From the NCBI RefSeq assembly GCF_006716745.1, contig NZ_VFPP01000001.1, forward strand, positions 5,405,386 through 5,469,385: a stretch of DNA of 64,000 nt, in the 5' to 3' direction. Source of the DNA: Saccharothrix saharensis (lineage in GTDB: Bacteria > Actinomycetota > Actinomycetes > Mycobacteriales > Pseudonocardiaceae). Made by a program: the position numbers and the translations under genes. This document shows positions 43,754 to 50,402 of this stretch, piece after piece. A model generated the notes under the pieces. The model worked only from the letters and a program-made list of their open reading frames with translations. It was not told the DNA's origin and did no database searches. The stretch's first letter is position 1. The number at the start of each line of letters is the position of its first letter.

Positions 43754-45577
43754 ATGAGCTTGCACGTGGCGGTGGACTTCGGCACGTCCAGCACCTGCGT
43801 CGCCATGTCCCGGCACGGCCGCGAACCGCAGGTCGTCGTGGTCGACGGGCAGCCGATCGTGCCGTCCGCGGTGTTCGCGGCGGCCGACGGCACGCTGTTC
43901 GTCGGGCAGGAGGCCGAGCGCCAGGCGGCGGTGGACCCGTCCCGCTACGAGCCGCACCCCAAGCGCCGCGTCGACGAGGGCGAGCTGCTGCTCGGCACCA
44001 GCGTGCTGCCCGTGGTCGACGTCGTGCGCGCCGTGCTGACCAGGGCCGTGGACGAGGCGCGGCACGTGGCCGGCGGCGCCCGGGTCGACCTGCTCGTGCT
44101 CACCCACCCGGCGGACTGGGGCGCGATCCGCACCAGGGTGCTGCTCCAGGCCGCACGGGGACTCGGCCAGGAGGTCCGGCTGGTGCCCGAGCCGGTCGCG
44201 GCGGCGGTGTTCCACTCGGCGACCCACGCCATCCCCGACGGCGCGGCGCTGGCCGTGCTCGACCTCGGCGGCGGCACGGTGGACGCCAGCGTGGTGGCCC
44301 GCCAGGGCGGCGCGTTCCGCGTGCTGGCCACCAAGGGCGACCCCGGTTTCGGCGGCGCGGACGTCGACCAGGCGCTGCTGGAGCACGTCGGCTCGCTGGT
44401 CTCGCCCGGCGACCCGGACGCCTGGCGCCGGCTCGTCGAGGGCCGCGAGCTGGCCGACCGCCGCAAGCGCCGGGTGCTGCGCCAGGACGTGCGCGGCGCG
44501 AAGGAGACGCTGTCCCGGCACGCCTACACCGACGTGCCGATGCCGCCGCCGTTCCCCGACGCCCACGTCACCCGCACCGACCTGGAACGCCTGATCAGCA
44601 CGCCGCTGACCCGCGCCGCCGCCCTGGTGGTCACGGCGGTGCGCGACGCCGGGCTCGACCCGCGCGGCCTGGCCGGCGTGTTCCTGGTCGGCGGGTCCAG
44701 CCGCATCCCGCTGGTGGCGCGCCTGGTGCTGGAGCAGTCCGGCGTGGTGCCCACGAGCATCGACCAGCCGGAGACCGTGGTGGCGCGCGGCGCGCTGCGG
44801 GCGGTCAGCGTGGACCCGCTGCGGACGGGCGCGCTGCCCGCCGGCCAGGGCGACGTCACCCGGAAGATCACCGACGACCGGACCCGCAAGATCACCCGGC
44901 GGATCACCCCGCCCTCGCCGCCCGCCGGGTTCGCGCAGCCCGGGTACTTCCCGCCGCCCGCGCCCCCGCCACCGCCCGCGCCCCCGCCACCGCCCGCGCC
45001 GCCGCGCCGCAGCCGCGTGCCGCTGCTCGTGACGGCCGTCGTCGTGGTGGTCGCGATCGTGGGCGCGTCCGTGGCGTACGCGCTGTCCCGGGACGACGAC
45101 ATCGGCGGTGGACCGACGACGCCCACCACGACCTCGACCGGCGTGGCGGGCAAGACCATCGCGCAGTACGACTACAGCTTCGTCGCGCCGGGCGGCTGGC
45201 AGCAGACCGGCGGCCAGGTCGAGACCCGCAAGGTGCTGCTCAAACCCGAGTCGGCCGGCTCCGAGCTGGACGTCATCGCGGTGGAGGAGCGGCTGCTCAA
45301 CTACAACGCCACCGAGGACCGGGGCCGGGCCGAGGCCGAGCTGCGCGACCAGTACGACCAGCGCGAGAACGTGTCCGACTTCGACCCTTCCGCGGACTTC
45401 GCCACCAAGGATGTCGTTTACTACCGGGAACAGGTGGGGTCGGCCGTCATCGACTGGTACGTGCTGTTCCAGGACGACGTACAGGTCAGCGTCGGGTGCC
45501 AGTACCCGCAGGACGGGCACGACCGGGTCCGCCCCGCGTGCGAGCAGGTGGTCGGCACGCTGACCGTGACCAAGTGA
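43754..45577 (+). CDS. Hsp70-like type VII secretion-associated membrane protein (Rv3446c-type)
   Basis: A 607-aa protein. Residues 1-360 form an actin-like Hsp70 ATPase domain (VAVDFGTSSTCVAMSRHG, VLDLGGGTVDASVV, VFLVGGSSRIPLVARLV). A Pro-rich linker (PPPAPPPPPAPPPPPAPP) leads to one membrane helix near 422-444. A C-terminal extracytoplasmic domain of about 140 residues follows (YDYSFVAPGGWQQTGGQVET). This order and position match the Rv3446c-type protein of mycobacterial ESX-4, whose C-terminal domain is a T7SS-associated family. No substrate-binding domain like that of DnaK is present. Confidence 0.87.
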   Translation: MSLHVAVDFGTSSTCVAMSRHGREPQVVVVDGQPIVPSAVFAAADGTLFVGQEAERQAAVDPSRYEPHPKRRVDEGELLLGTSVLPVVDVVRAVLTRAVDEARHVAGGARVDLLVLTHPADWGAIRTRVLLQAARGLGQEVRLVPEPVAAAVFHSATHAIPDGAALAVLDLGGGTVDASVVARQGGAFRVLATKGDPGFGGADVDQALLEHVGSLVSPGDPDAWRRLVEGRELADRRKRRVLRQDVRGAKETLSRHAYTDVPMPPPFPDAHVTRTDLERLISTPLTRAAALVVTAVRDAGLDPRGLAGVFLVGGSSRIPLVARLVLEQSGVVPTSIDQPETVVARGALRAVSVDPLRTGALPAGQGDVTRKITDDRTRKITRRITPPSPPAGFAQPGYFPPPAPPPPPAPPPPPAPPRRSRVPLLVTAVVVVVAIVGASVAYALSRDDDIGGGPTTPTTTSTGVAGKTIAQYDYSFVAPGGWQQTGGQVETRKVLLKPESAGSELDVIAVEERLLNYNATEDRGRAEAELRDQYDQRENVSDFDPSADFATKDVVYYREQVGSAVIDWYVLFQDDVQVSVGCQYPQDGHDRVRPACEQVVGTLTVTK

Positions 45578-45593
45578 CTTTGTGGGGAATGTG

Positions 45594-46016
45594 ATGACCG
45601 GCATCCCGGAGGCCTTCGCCCGGTTCCGCGCCGACCTCGACGCGGCGGTGACCAGAGGACGGCGCGCGGCCGCCGCCGCGGGCGAGCGGAGCGCGGCCCA
45701 GCGCGAGCGGAACCGGCAACTCGCCGACCAGGCCAGGGCGCGGCAGGTCCAGCCCGACCGGCACGCGCCCACGTCGCCGGACGTGCAGCGGGTCGCCACC
45801 GGTTTCCGGCAGCACCGCGGCCTGCCCGTGGAGGAGGTGCCGTCGGGCCCCGAACTGCTCGCGCCGGAGAAATCGCGAGAGCAAACGGACGCGAATGCAA
45901 ATTCGGTTCCGCCGCGCCCCGTGCTCGGTTCCCGCGCAGTTGCCGGGCCGAGCGGGCAACTTCCCCCCGAAAGGGGCGATGACGAGGACTTTTCGCAAGC
46001 GCGAATCCTCTACTGA
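45594..46016 (+). CDS. Small hypothetical protein with acidic DDEDF tail, T7SS-linked
   Basis: A 140-aa hydrophilic protein of unknown function. The N-terminal third is helical and Arg/Ala-rich (FRADLDAAVTRGRRAAAAAG, AAQRERNRQLADQARARQVQ), followed by a disordered-looking region and the C-terminus RGDDEDFSQARILY. The protein at 53212 also has a basic helical start and ends DDDDDFGGQSWLT, so a shared short C-terminal motif seems likely. ATG 45594 follows GGGGA. It lies 16 nt after the Hsp70-like gene, in the same unit. Confidence 0.65.
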   Translation: MTGIPEAFARFRADLDAAVTRGRRAAAAAGERSAAQRERNRQLADQARARQVQPDRHAPTSPDVQRVATGFRQHRGLPVEEVPSGPELLAPEKSREQTDANANSVPPRPVLGSRAVAGPSGQLPPERGDDEDFSQARILY

Positions 46017-46035
46017 GCGCGCTTCCGCACCCGCT

Positions 46036-46051
46036 GCGTTTACACCCGCAA
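46036..46051 (+). promoter_or_regulatory. Shared leader motif GCGTTTACACCYGCAA, copy 1
   Basis: GCGTTTACACCCGCAA lies 112-127 nt upstream of the first WXG100 gene. The same 16-mer with one change occurs at 49948, upstream of the second T7SS-substrate operon. Downstream, GGAACC with CGTCGT 17 nt later also resembles an ECF-type promoter. Confidence 0.45.
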
Positions 46052-46162
46052 CTACTTCCCAAGAAGTCGGGACAGCGTGGAACCGGACGTGGCAAGGTCT
46101 GCGTCGTAAGAGGCGTACCGAGCAAGAACGCCTGATCTCGTCTACCAAGGGGGTCGCACCCA

Positions 46163-46474
46163 ATGGCTGGTTACGCGTCCGGATCTCAGGAGCTCTTCGA
46201 TGCCGCCAAGGACATCGTGAGCACCAACAACAACGTGCAGGGCGTCCTGGGCCAGCTGGGCGGCACGATCGACGGCCTGTCCAGCGCGTGGAGCGGTGGC
46301 GCCGCCCTCGCGTTCCAGAAGCTGATGGAGCGCTTCCGCGAGGACGCCGACAAGCTGCAGAAGGCGCTGCTCGACATCGCCGACCAGATGGACGGCACCG
46401 CGCAGACCTACGTCCAGCAGGAAGAGGAGCAGGCGCAGGAGATGTCGGCGATCACCAACCGCCTCGGTGGCTGA
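46163..46474 (+). CDS. WXG100 family protein (EsxU/EsxT-type), first of pair
   Basis: A 103-aa WXG100 protein of the usual length, made of two helices joined by the W43-S-G45 turn (SSAWSGGAALAFQKL). The C-terminal YxxxE signal is at Y83-E87 (TYVQQEEEQ). Such proteins form antiparallel dimers and are secreted by EccC-driven ESX systems. It is followed after 75 nt by a second WXG100 gene, its likely dimer partner, as with esxU/esxT in mycobacterial ESX-4. Confidence 0.92.
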   Translation: MAGYASGSQELFDAAKDIVSTNNNVQGVLGQLGGTIDGLSSAWSGGAALAFQKLMERFREDADKLQKALLDIADQMDGTAQTYVQQEEEQAQEMSAITNRLGG

Positions 46475-46549
46475 CGCTTCGCATTCGCGCTTCGTTTCCG
46501 TTCCTTTCGCTTTTCCTTCTCTTTCTGACTCGACTTCCAAGGGGAGACA

Positions 46550-46840
46550 ATGGACACCAACCAGATCAAGGTCGACTTCGGTGCGCTGAGCAGCGCCTCC
46601 GGTGACATCACGAACCAGGCCGGCAAGATCCAGTCCGAGCTGGACAACCTCAAGTCCCGCCTGGCCCCGGTCATCGCGCAGTGGGAAGGTGGCGCGTCGG
46701 AGAGCTACCAGGCCGCCCAGCGCGCGTGGGACGAGTCCGCCGCCGGCCTCCAGCAGGTCCTGGCGCAGATCGGTACCGCCGTGCAGTCGGCGACCGACGC
46801 CTACCAGGCCGCTGAGGCCAAGAACACCCAGCGCTGGTGA
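46550..46840 (+). CDS. WXG100 family protein (EsxU/EsxT-type), second of pair
   Basis: A 96-aa WXG100 protein with the turn W45-E-G47 (VIAQWEGGASESYQAAQRAW) and a YxxxE signal at Y85-E89 (DAYQAAEAKN). An AAGGGGAG site lies just before the ATG. It is the probable partner of the preceding gene and precedes rplM, exactly as esxT precedes rplM in Mycobacterium tuberculosis. The intervening 75 nt are a pyrimidine-rich tract. Confidence 0.93.
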   Translation: MDTNQIKVDFGALSSASGDITNQAGKIQSELDNLKSRLAPVIAQWEGGASESYQAAQRAWDESAAGLQQVLAQIGTAVQSATDAYQAAEAKNTQRW

Positions 46841-46864
46841 CCTCGGTCACCTCGGTGTGACCCC

Positions 46865-46905
46865 ACGCGTGGCCCCGGGAACCTCGAGGTTCCGGGGCCA
46901 CGCGT
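46865..46905 (+). terminator. Strong terminator between WXG100 pair and rplM
   Basis: An 18-bp stem with one bulged G (46865-46883 with 46888-46905) and a TCGA loop. It ends the ESX transcript 25 nt after the second WXG100 gene. Confidence 0.8.
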
Positions 46906-46934
46906 CTGTTCGAGGCCGGTTCGGGGGCCCCGTT

Positions 46935-46964
46935 TTGACCCACGCCGACCCCACCCGGTATCTT
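46935..46964 (+). promoter_or_regulatory. Promoter for rplM-rpsI
   Basis: TTGACC at 46935-46940 and TATCTT at 46959-46964 with an 18-bp spacer, a good sigma-A-type promoter. It would give a leader of roughly 120 nt before rplM. Confidence 0.6.
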
Positions 46965-47093
46965 CCTACGTTGTTGTGCGGTAACTGGTGCGCAGTATGC
47001 GTGCCGCGTGTTCTGGTCCTCTGCCCACCTGGGGTCTCTGGCCTGAGCAACCGCCGCAATGACCCCAGACGCAAGTGACGACGAGGTAGACCC

Positions 47094-47537
47094 GTGCGCA
47101 CGTACAGCCCGAAGCCCGGCGAGGTGACCCGAACCTGGCACGTGATCGACGCCCAGGACGTGGTGCTCGGTCGGCTCGCCACCCAGGCCGCGACGCTGCT
47201 GCGCGGCAAGCACAAGCCGACTTACGCCCCACACGTTGACACCGGTGACTTCGTCATCGTCATCAACGCGGACAAGGTGGCGTTGACCGGCAAGAAGCGT
47301 GATCAGGAGTTCGTGTACCGGCACTCCGGTTTTCCGGGCGGCCTGAGCCAGCGCTCGTTCGGCGAGGTGCTCGACACCCGCGCCGACCGGCTGGTCGAGA
47401 AGGCGATCAAGGGCATGCTGCCCAAGAACCGCCTCGGCCGCGCGATCGCGGGCAAGCTCAAGGTCTACACGGGCCCGAACCACCCGCACGCTGCGCAGCA
47501 GCCGCAGCCGTTCGAGATCAAGAAGGTCGCCCAGTGA
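47094..47537 (+). CDS. rplM: 50S ribosomal protein L13
   Basis: A 147-aa L13 protein, an early-assembling 50S protein. Family motifs: [64 protein letters not shown] and the C-terminal [16 protein letters not shown]. The GTG start is followed by the usual rpsI partner with a 4-nt GTGA overlap. Confidence 0.98.
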   Translation: MRTYSPKPGEVTRTWHVIDAQDVVLGRLATQAATLLRGKHKPTYAPHVDTGDFVIVINADKVALTGKKRDQEFVYRHSGFPGGLSQRSFGEVLDTRADRLVEKAIKGMLPKNRLGRAIAGKLKVYTGPNHPHAAQQPQPFEIKKVAQ

Positions 47538-48124
47538 CCGAGCACCAGACCGAGGACATCGACGTGACGACCCCTGAGGCCGACCTCGAAGCTGTCGAGA
47601 CCGACGCCGTCGAGGCGGAGGCCACCGAGGCCGAGGCCACCGAAGCCGACACCGCGGCAGCCGAGTCCGACGAGGTCGAGGACTCCGCCGAGGTCGAGGC
47701 CGCGCCCGTCGTGCGGCACACCCTCAACGCGGGTGCGCACCACCTCGCGCAGACCGTCGGCCGGCGCAAGCAGGCCATCGTCCGCGTGCGGCTGCTCCCC
47801 GGCTCCGGCAAGTTCACCCTGAACGGGAAGTCCCTCGAGGACTACTTCCCGAACAAGGTGCACCAGCAGCTCATCCGCGAGCCCCTGGTGACGACCGAGA
47901 AGCCGGAGACGTTCGACGTCATCGCGAACCTGCGCGGCGGCGGCACGACCGGCCAGGCCGGCGCGCTGCGCCTCGCGATCGCGCGTGCGCTGATCGCCGT
48001 CGACTCCGAGGACCGCCCGGTGCTGAAGAAGGCCGGCTTCCTCACCCGCGACCCCCGGGTCAAGGAGCGGAAGAAGTACGGTCTCAAGAAGGCCCGCAAG
48101 GCGCCTCAGTACAGCAAGCGCTGA
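47534..48124 (+). CDS. rpsI: 30S ribosomal protein S9 with acidic N-terminal extension
   Basis: A 196-aa S9 protein. About 65 residues of Glu/Ala/Asp-rich extension ([20 protein letters not shown]) precede the conserved domain ([38 protein letters not shown]). The C-terminal tail [11 protein letters not shown] reaches the P-site tRNA. Such extensions are common in actinobacterial S9. It is coupled to rplM and followed by an excellent terminator. Confidence 0.97.
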   Translation: MTEHQTEDIDVTTPEADLEAVETDAVEAEATEAEATEADTAAAESDEVEDSAEVEAAPVVRHTLNAGAHHLAQTVGRRKQAIVRVRLLPGSGKFTLNGKSLEDYFPNKVHQQLIREPLVTTEKPETFDVIANLRGGGTTGQAGALRLAIARALIAVDSEDRPVLKKAGFLTRDPRVKERKKYGLKKARKAPQYSKR

Positions 48125-48152
48125 CCCCTTCCCGGGTCGAGCGAGCACCACT

Positions 48153-48202
48153 CTGCGGGAGCAGTCAGTTCTTCGTCGAACTGCTGCTCCCGCAGTGTTT
48201 TT
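48153..48202 (+). terminator. Intrinsic terminator after rpsI
   Basis: A 12-bp outer stem (48153-48164 with 48184-48195) plus a further inner 6-bp stem, followed by TGTTTTTC. This is a classic rho-independent terminator. Confidence 0.92.
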
Positions 48203-48241
48203 CTCCCCCTTTTCCTCGCGTACATGGAGGTCACGGCGATC

Positions 48242-49576
48242 ATGGCTCGGCTGTTCGGCACCGACGGCGTACGCGGTCTCGCCAACGCGGACCTGACCCC
48301 GGAACTCGCGCTGTCCATCGCCGCCTCGGCGGCACGGGTGCTGGCCGAGCACGACCGCTCGCACCGCCCGGTCGCGGTGGTCGGCCGCGACCCGCGGGCC
48401 AGCGGCGAGATGCTGGAGGCGGCCGTGGTGGCCGGCCTCACATCGGCGGGCGCGGACGTGCTGCGCGCGGGCGTGCTGCCCACCCCCGCGGTCGCCTACC
48501 TGGTGTCGGCGCTGGGCGCGGACGTCGGCGTGATGATCTCCGCCTCGCACAACCCCATGCCCGACAACGGCATCAAGCTCTTCGCCGCGGGCGGGCACAA
48601 GCTGCCCGACGCGGTCGAGGACGAGATCGAGCAGAAGCTGGACGAGCGCGACCACCGCCCGACCGGCGCGGGCATCGGCCGCGTCCGCGACATCGAGGAC
48701 GCCGAGGGCCAGTACGTGCAGCACCTGCTGAAGGTGACGCCGCACCGCCTGGACGGCCTGAAGGTCGTGGTGGACTGCGCGAACGGCGCCGCGTCCGTGG
48801 CCGCGCCCGACGCCTACCGCCGCGCCGGCGCGGAGGTCGTGGAGATCCACGCCGCGCCCGACGGCCTGAACATCAACGACGACTGCGGCTCCAACCACGT
48901 CGCGAAGCTGCGGGCCGCGGTGGTCGAGCACGGCGCCGACCTGGGCATCGCGCACGACGGTGACGCGGACCGCTGCGTCGCGGTCGACGCCGACGGCAAC
49001 GACCTCGACGGCGACCAGGTCATGGCGGTGCTGGCGCTGGGCATGAAGGAAGCCGGCGAGCTGACCGACAACACGCTCGTCGCGACCGTGATGAGCAACC
49101 TCGGCCTGCACCTGGCGATGCGGGAGCACGGCATCGCGCTCAAGACGACCGCCGTCGGCGACCGCTACGTGCTGGAGGAGCTGCGCGCGGGCGGGTTCGC
49201 GCTGGGCGGCGAGCAGTCCGGGCACGTGATCCTGCCGGCGCACGCCACCACCGGTGACGGCCTGCTGACCGCGTTGCGCTTGATGGCGCGGATGGCGGAG
49301 ACCGGCAAGCCGCTGGCCGAGCTGGCGGGCGTGATGCGCCGGCTGCCCCAGGTGCTGATCAACGTGGTCGTCGGCGACAAGGCGGCGGTGGCGAAGGACG
49401 CCGCGGTCAACGAGGCCGTCGCCGCCGTGGAGGCCGAGCTGGGCGACACCGGCCGGGTGCTGCTGCGGCCCTCCGGCACCGAGCAGCTGGTGCGGGTCAT
49501 GGTCGAGGCGGCCACGCACGAACTGGCGGAGTCGGCGGCGCAGCGACTCGCCGGTGTGGTTTCCTCGGTGCACTGA
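48242..49576 (+). CDS. glmM: Phosphoglucosamine mutase
   Basis: A 444-aa enzyme converting glucosamine-6-phosphate to glucosamine-1-phosphate for UDP-GlcNAc and peptidoglycan. Key motifs: [13 protein letters not shown], the phosphoserine loop SASHNP (Ser102), the metal-binding DGDADR near residue 243, sugar-binding GEQSGH and the phosphate-binding [17 protein letters not shown] 48242 is chosen by homology, with GGAGGT 10 nt upstream; an ATG at 48224 is an alternative. It sits next to rpsI and, 5.4 kb on, glmS, as in other actinobacteria. Confidence 0.97.
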   Translation: MARLFGTDGVRGLANADLTPELALSIAASAARVLAEHDRSHRPVAVVGRDPRASGEMLEAAVVAGLTSAGADVLRAGVLPTPAVAYLVSALGADVGVMISASHNPMPDNGIKLFAAGGHKLPDAVEDEIEQKLDERDHRPTGAGIGRVRDIEDAEGQYVQHLLKVTPHRLDGLKVVVDCANGAASVAAPDAYRRAGAEVVEIHAAPDGLNINDDCGSNHVAKLRAAVVEHGADLGIAHDGDADRCVAVDADGNDLDGDQVMAVLALGMKEAGELTDNTLVATVMSNLGLHLAMREHGIALKTTAVGDRYVLEELRAGGFALGGEQSGHVILPAHATTGDGLLTALRLMARMAETGKPLAELAGVMRRLPQVLINVVVGDKAAVAKDAAVNEAVAAVEAELGDTGRVLLRPSGTEQLVRVMVEAATHELAESAAQRLAGVVSSVH

Positions 49577-49601
49577 CGGCACGTCGTTCGGGGGTTCGGG
49601 G

Positions 49602-49934
49602 ATGGGCAACCTGGGTTTCGCCGAGATGGCGATCATCGCGCTCGTGGTGATCGCGGTCGTGGTCGGCATCGTCGTGCTGGTGAAGAAGAGCGGCAACAAG
49701 CCGCCCCGACACCCGTACCAGGGCCAACACCCCGGTCAGCCGTACCCCGGTCAACCCCACCCGGGTCAGCAGCACCCCGGCCAGGGGCACCCGGGGCAAC
49801 CGTTCCCCGGTCAGCAGTTCCCGGGCGGGCAGCCCGGTGGCCCGTACCCCGGCCGGCCGGGCCAGCCGCCGCACGGCCCGAACCCTCCCCACGGCCACCA
49901 GCCGCCCCAGCCGCCCGCCGGTCCGCCGCAGTAG
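49602..49934 (+). CDS. Single-pass membrane protein with PGQ-rich repeat tail
   Basis: A 110-aa protein of unknown function. One N-terminal membrane helix (AEMAIIALVVIAVVVGIVVL) is followed by KKSGNK and a Pro/Gly/Gln/His tail built of repeats such as HPGQPYPGQ and HPGQQHPGQ. The tail is probably disordered and, if the N-terminus is outside, cytosolic. The ATG at 49602 follows GGGGGTTCGGGG. No enzymatic motif is seen. It lies between glmM and the second T7SS-substrate operon. Confidence 0.6.
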   Translation: MGNLGFAEMAIIALVVIAVVVGIVVLVKKSGNKPPRHPYQGQHPGQPYPGQPHPGQQHPGQGHPGQPFPGQQFPGGQPGGPYPGRPGQPPHGPNPPHGHQPPQPPAGPPQ

Positions 49935-49947
49935 CGCCGACACCTCG

Positions 49948-49963
49948 GCGTTTACACCTGCAA
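49948..49963 (+). promoter_or_regulatory. Shared leader motif GCGTTTACACCYGCAA, copy 2
   Basis: GCGTTTACACCTGCAA, 137-152 nt upstream of the 50100 gene, differs at one position from the motif at 46036 ahead of the WXG100 pair. It may bind a common regulator of T7SS substrates. Confidence 0.45.
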
Positions 49964-50099
49964 GGACCAGCGCGGAACCCCCGTCGGGCGGACCGCCGGG
50001 GTGCCACCATGGGAACCGCACACCGAAGCGTCGCGTCGAAAAGGGGCGAGTCGTCGAGTTGGGTCGTGGCCTTCGCGCCACGGAGGGGAGTGGAGCGCC

Positions 50100-50402
50100 G
50101 TGGCCGGTTACGGCACCAGTACCGAGGCGATGCAAAAAGCCTCGAAGGGCATTTCCGATGCGGCGAAGGAGACGGCCGACGGGTTGAAGGACGTCGGTCA
50201 GACCCAGACGATCGCCCGCGATTTCGGTGAAGCGCACCAACAGCACTTCACCAACTACAAAGCGGGCATCGACAACTTCGGCAAGGGCATCACGAACATG
50301 ACGAGCGTGCTCGGCGGATTCGCCGGGAAGATCGCTTCCGGTGCCACGACCTACGGCGACGTCGAATCCACGAACGCCGCCGACTTGGGGAGCCAGTACT
50401 GA
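50100..50402 (+). CDS. Small T7SS substrate-like protein with YxxxE signal
   Basis: A 100-aa helical protein (AMQKASKGISDAAKETADGL, then FTNYKAGIDNFGKGITNMTS) without a WXG motif. The C-terminus has Y85-GDV-E89 (TTYGDVESTN), the YxxxE general secretion signal. GTG 50100 is preceded by GGAGGGGAG; the open frame upstream is not convincing. Its stop overlaps the next gene's ATG by 1 nt, a large WXG-containing protein, repeating the small-plus-large arrangement at 21620/21976. Confidence 0.72.
   Translation: MAGYGTSTEAMQKASKGISDAAKETADGLKDVGQTQTIARDFGEAHQQHFTNYKAGIDNFGKGITNMTSVLGGFAGKIASGATTYGDVESTNAADLGSQY

Noticed and set aside
49602-49700. Resemblance of MGNLGFAEMAI to a TatA/TatB start
   Set aside because: The hinge FG and the amphipathic helix of Tat proteins are missing, and the tail is PGQ repeat; the similarity is limited to a hydrophobic helix.
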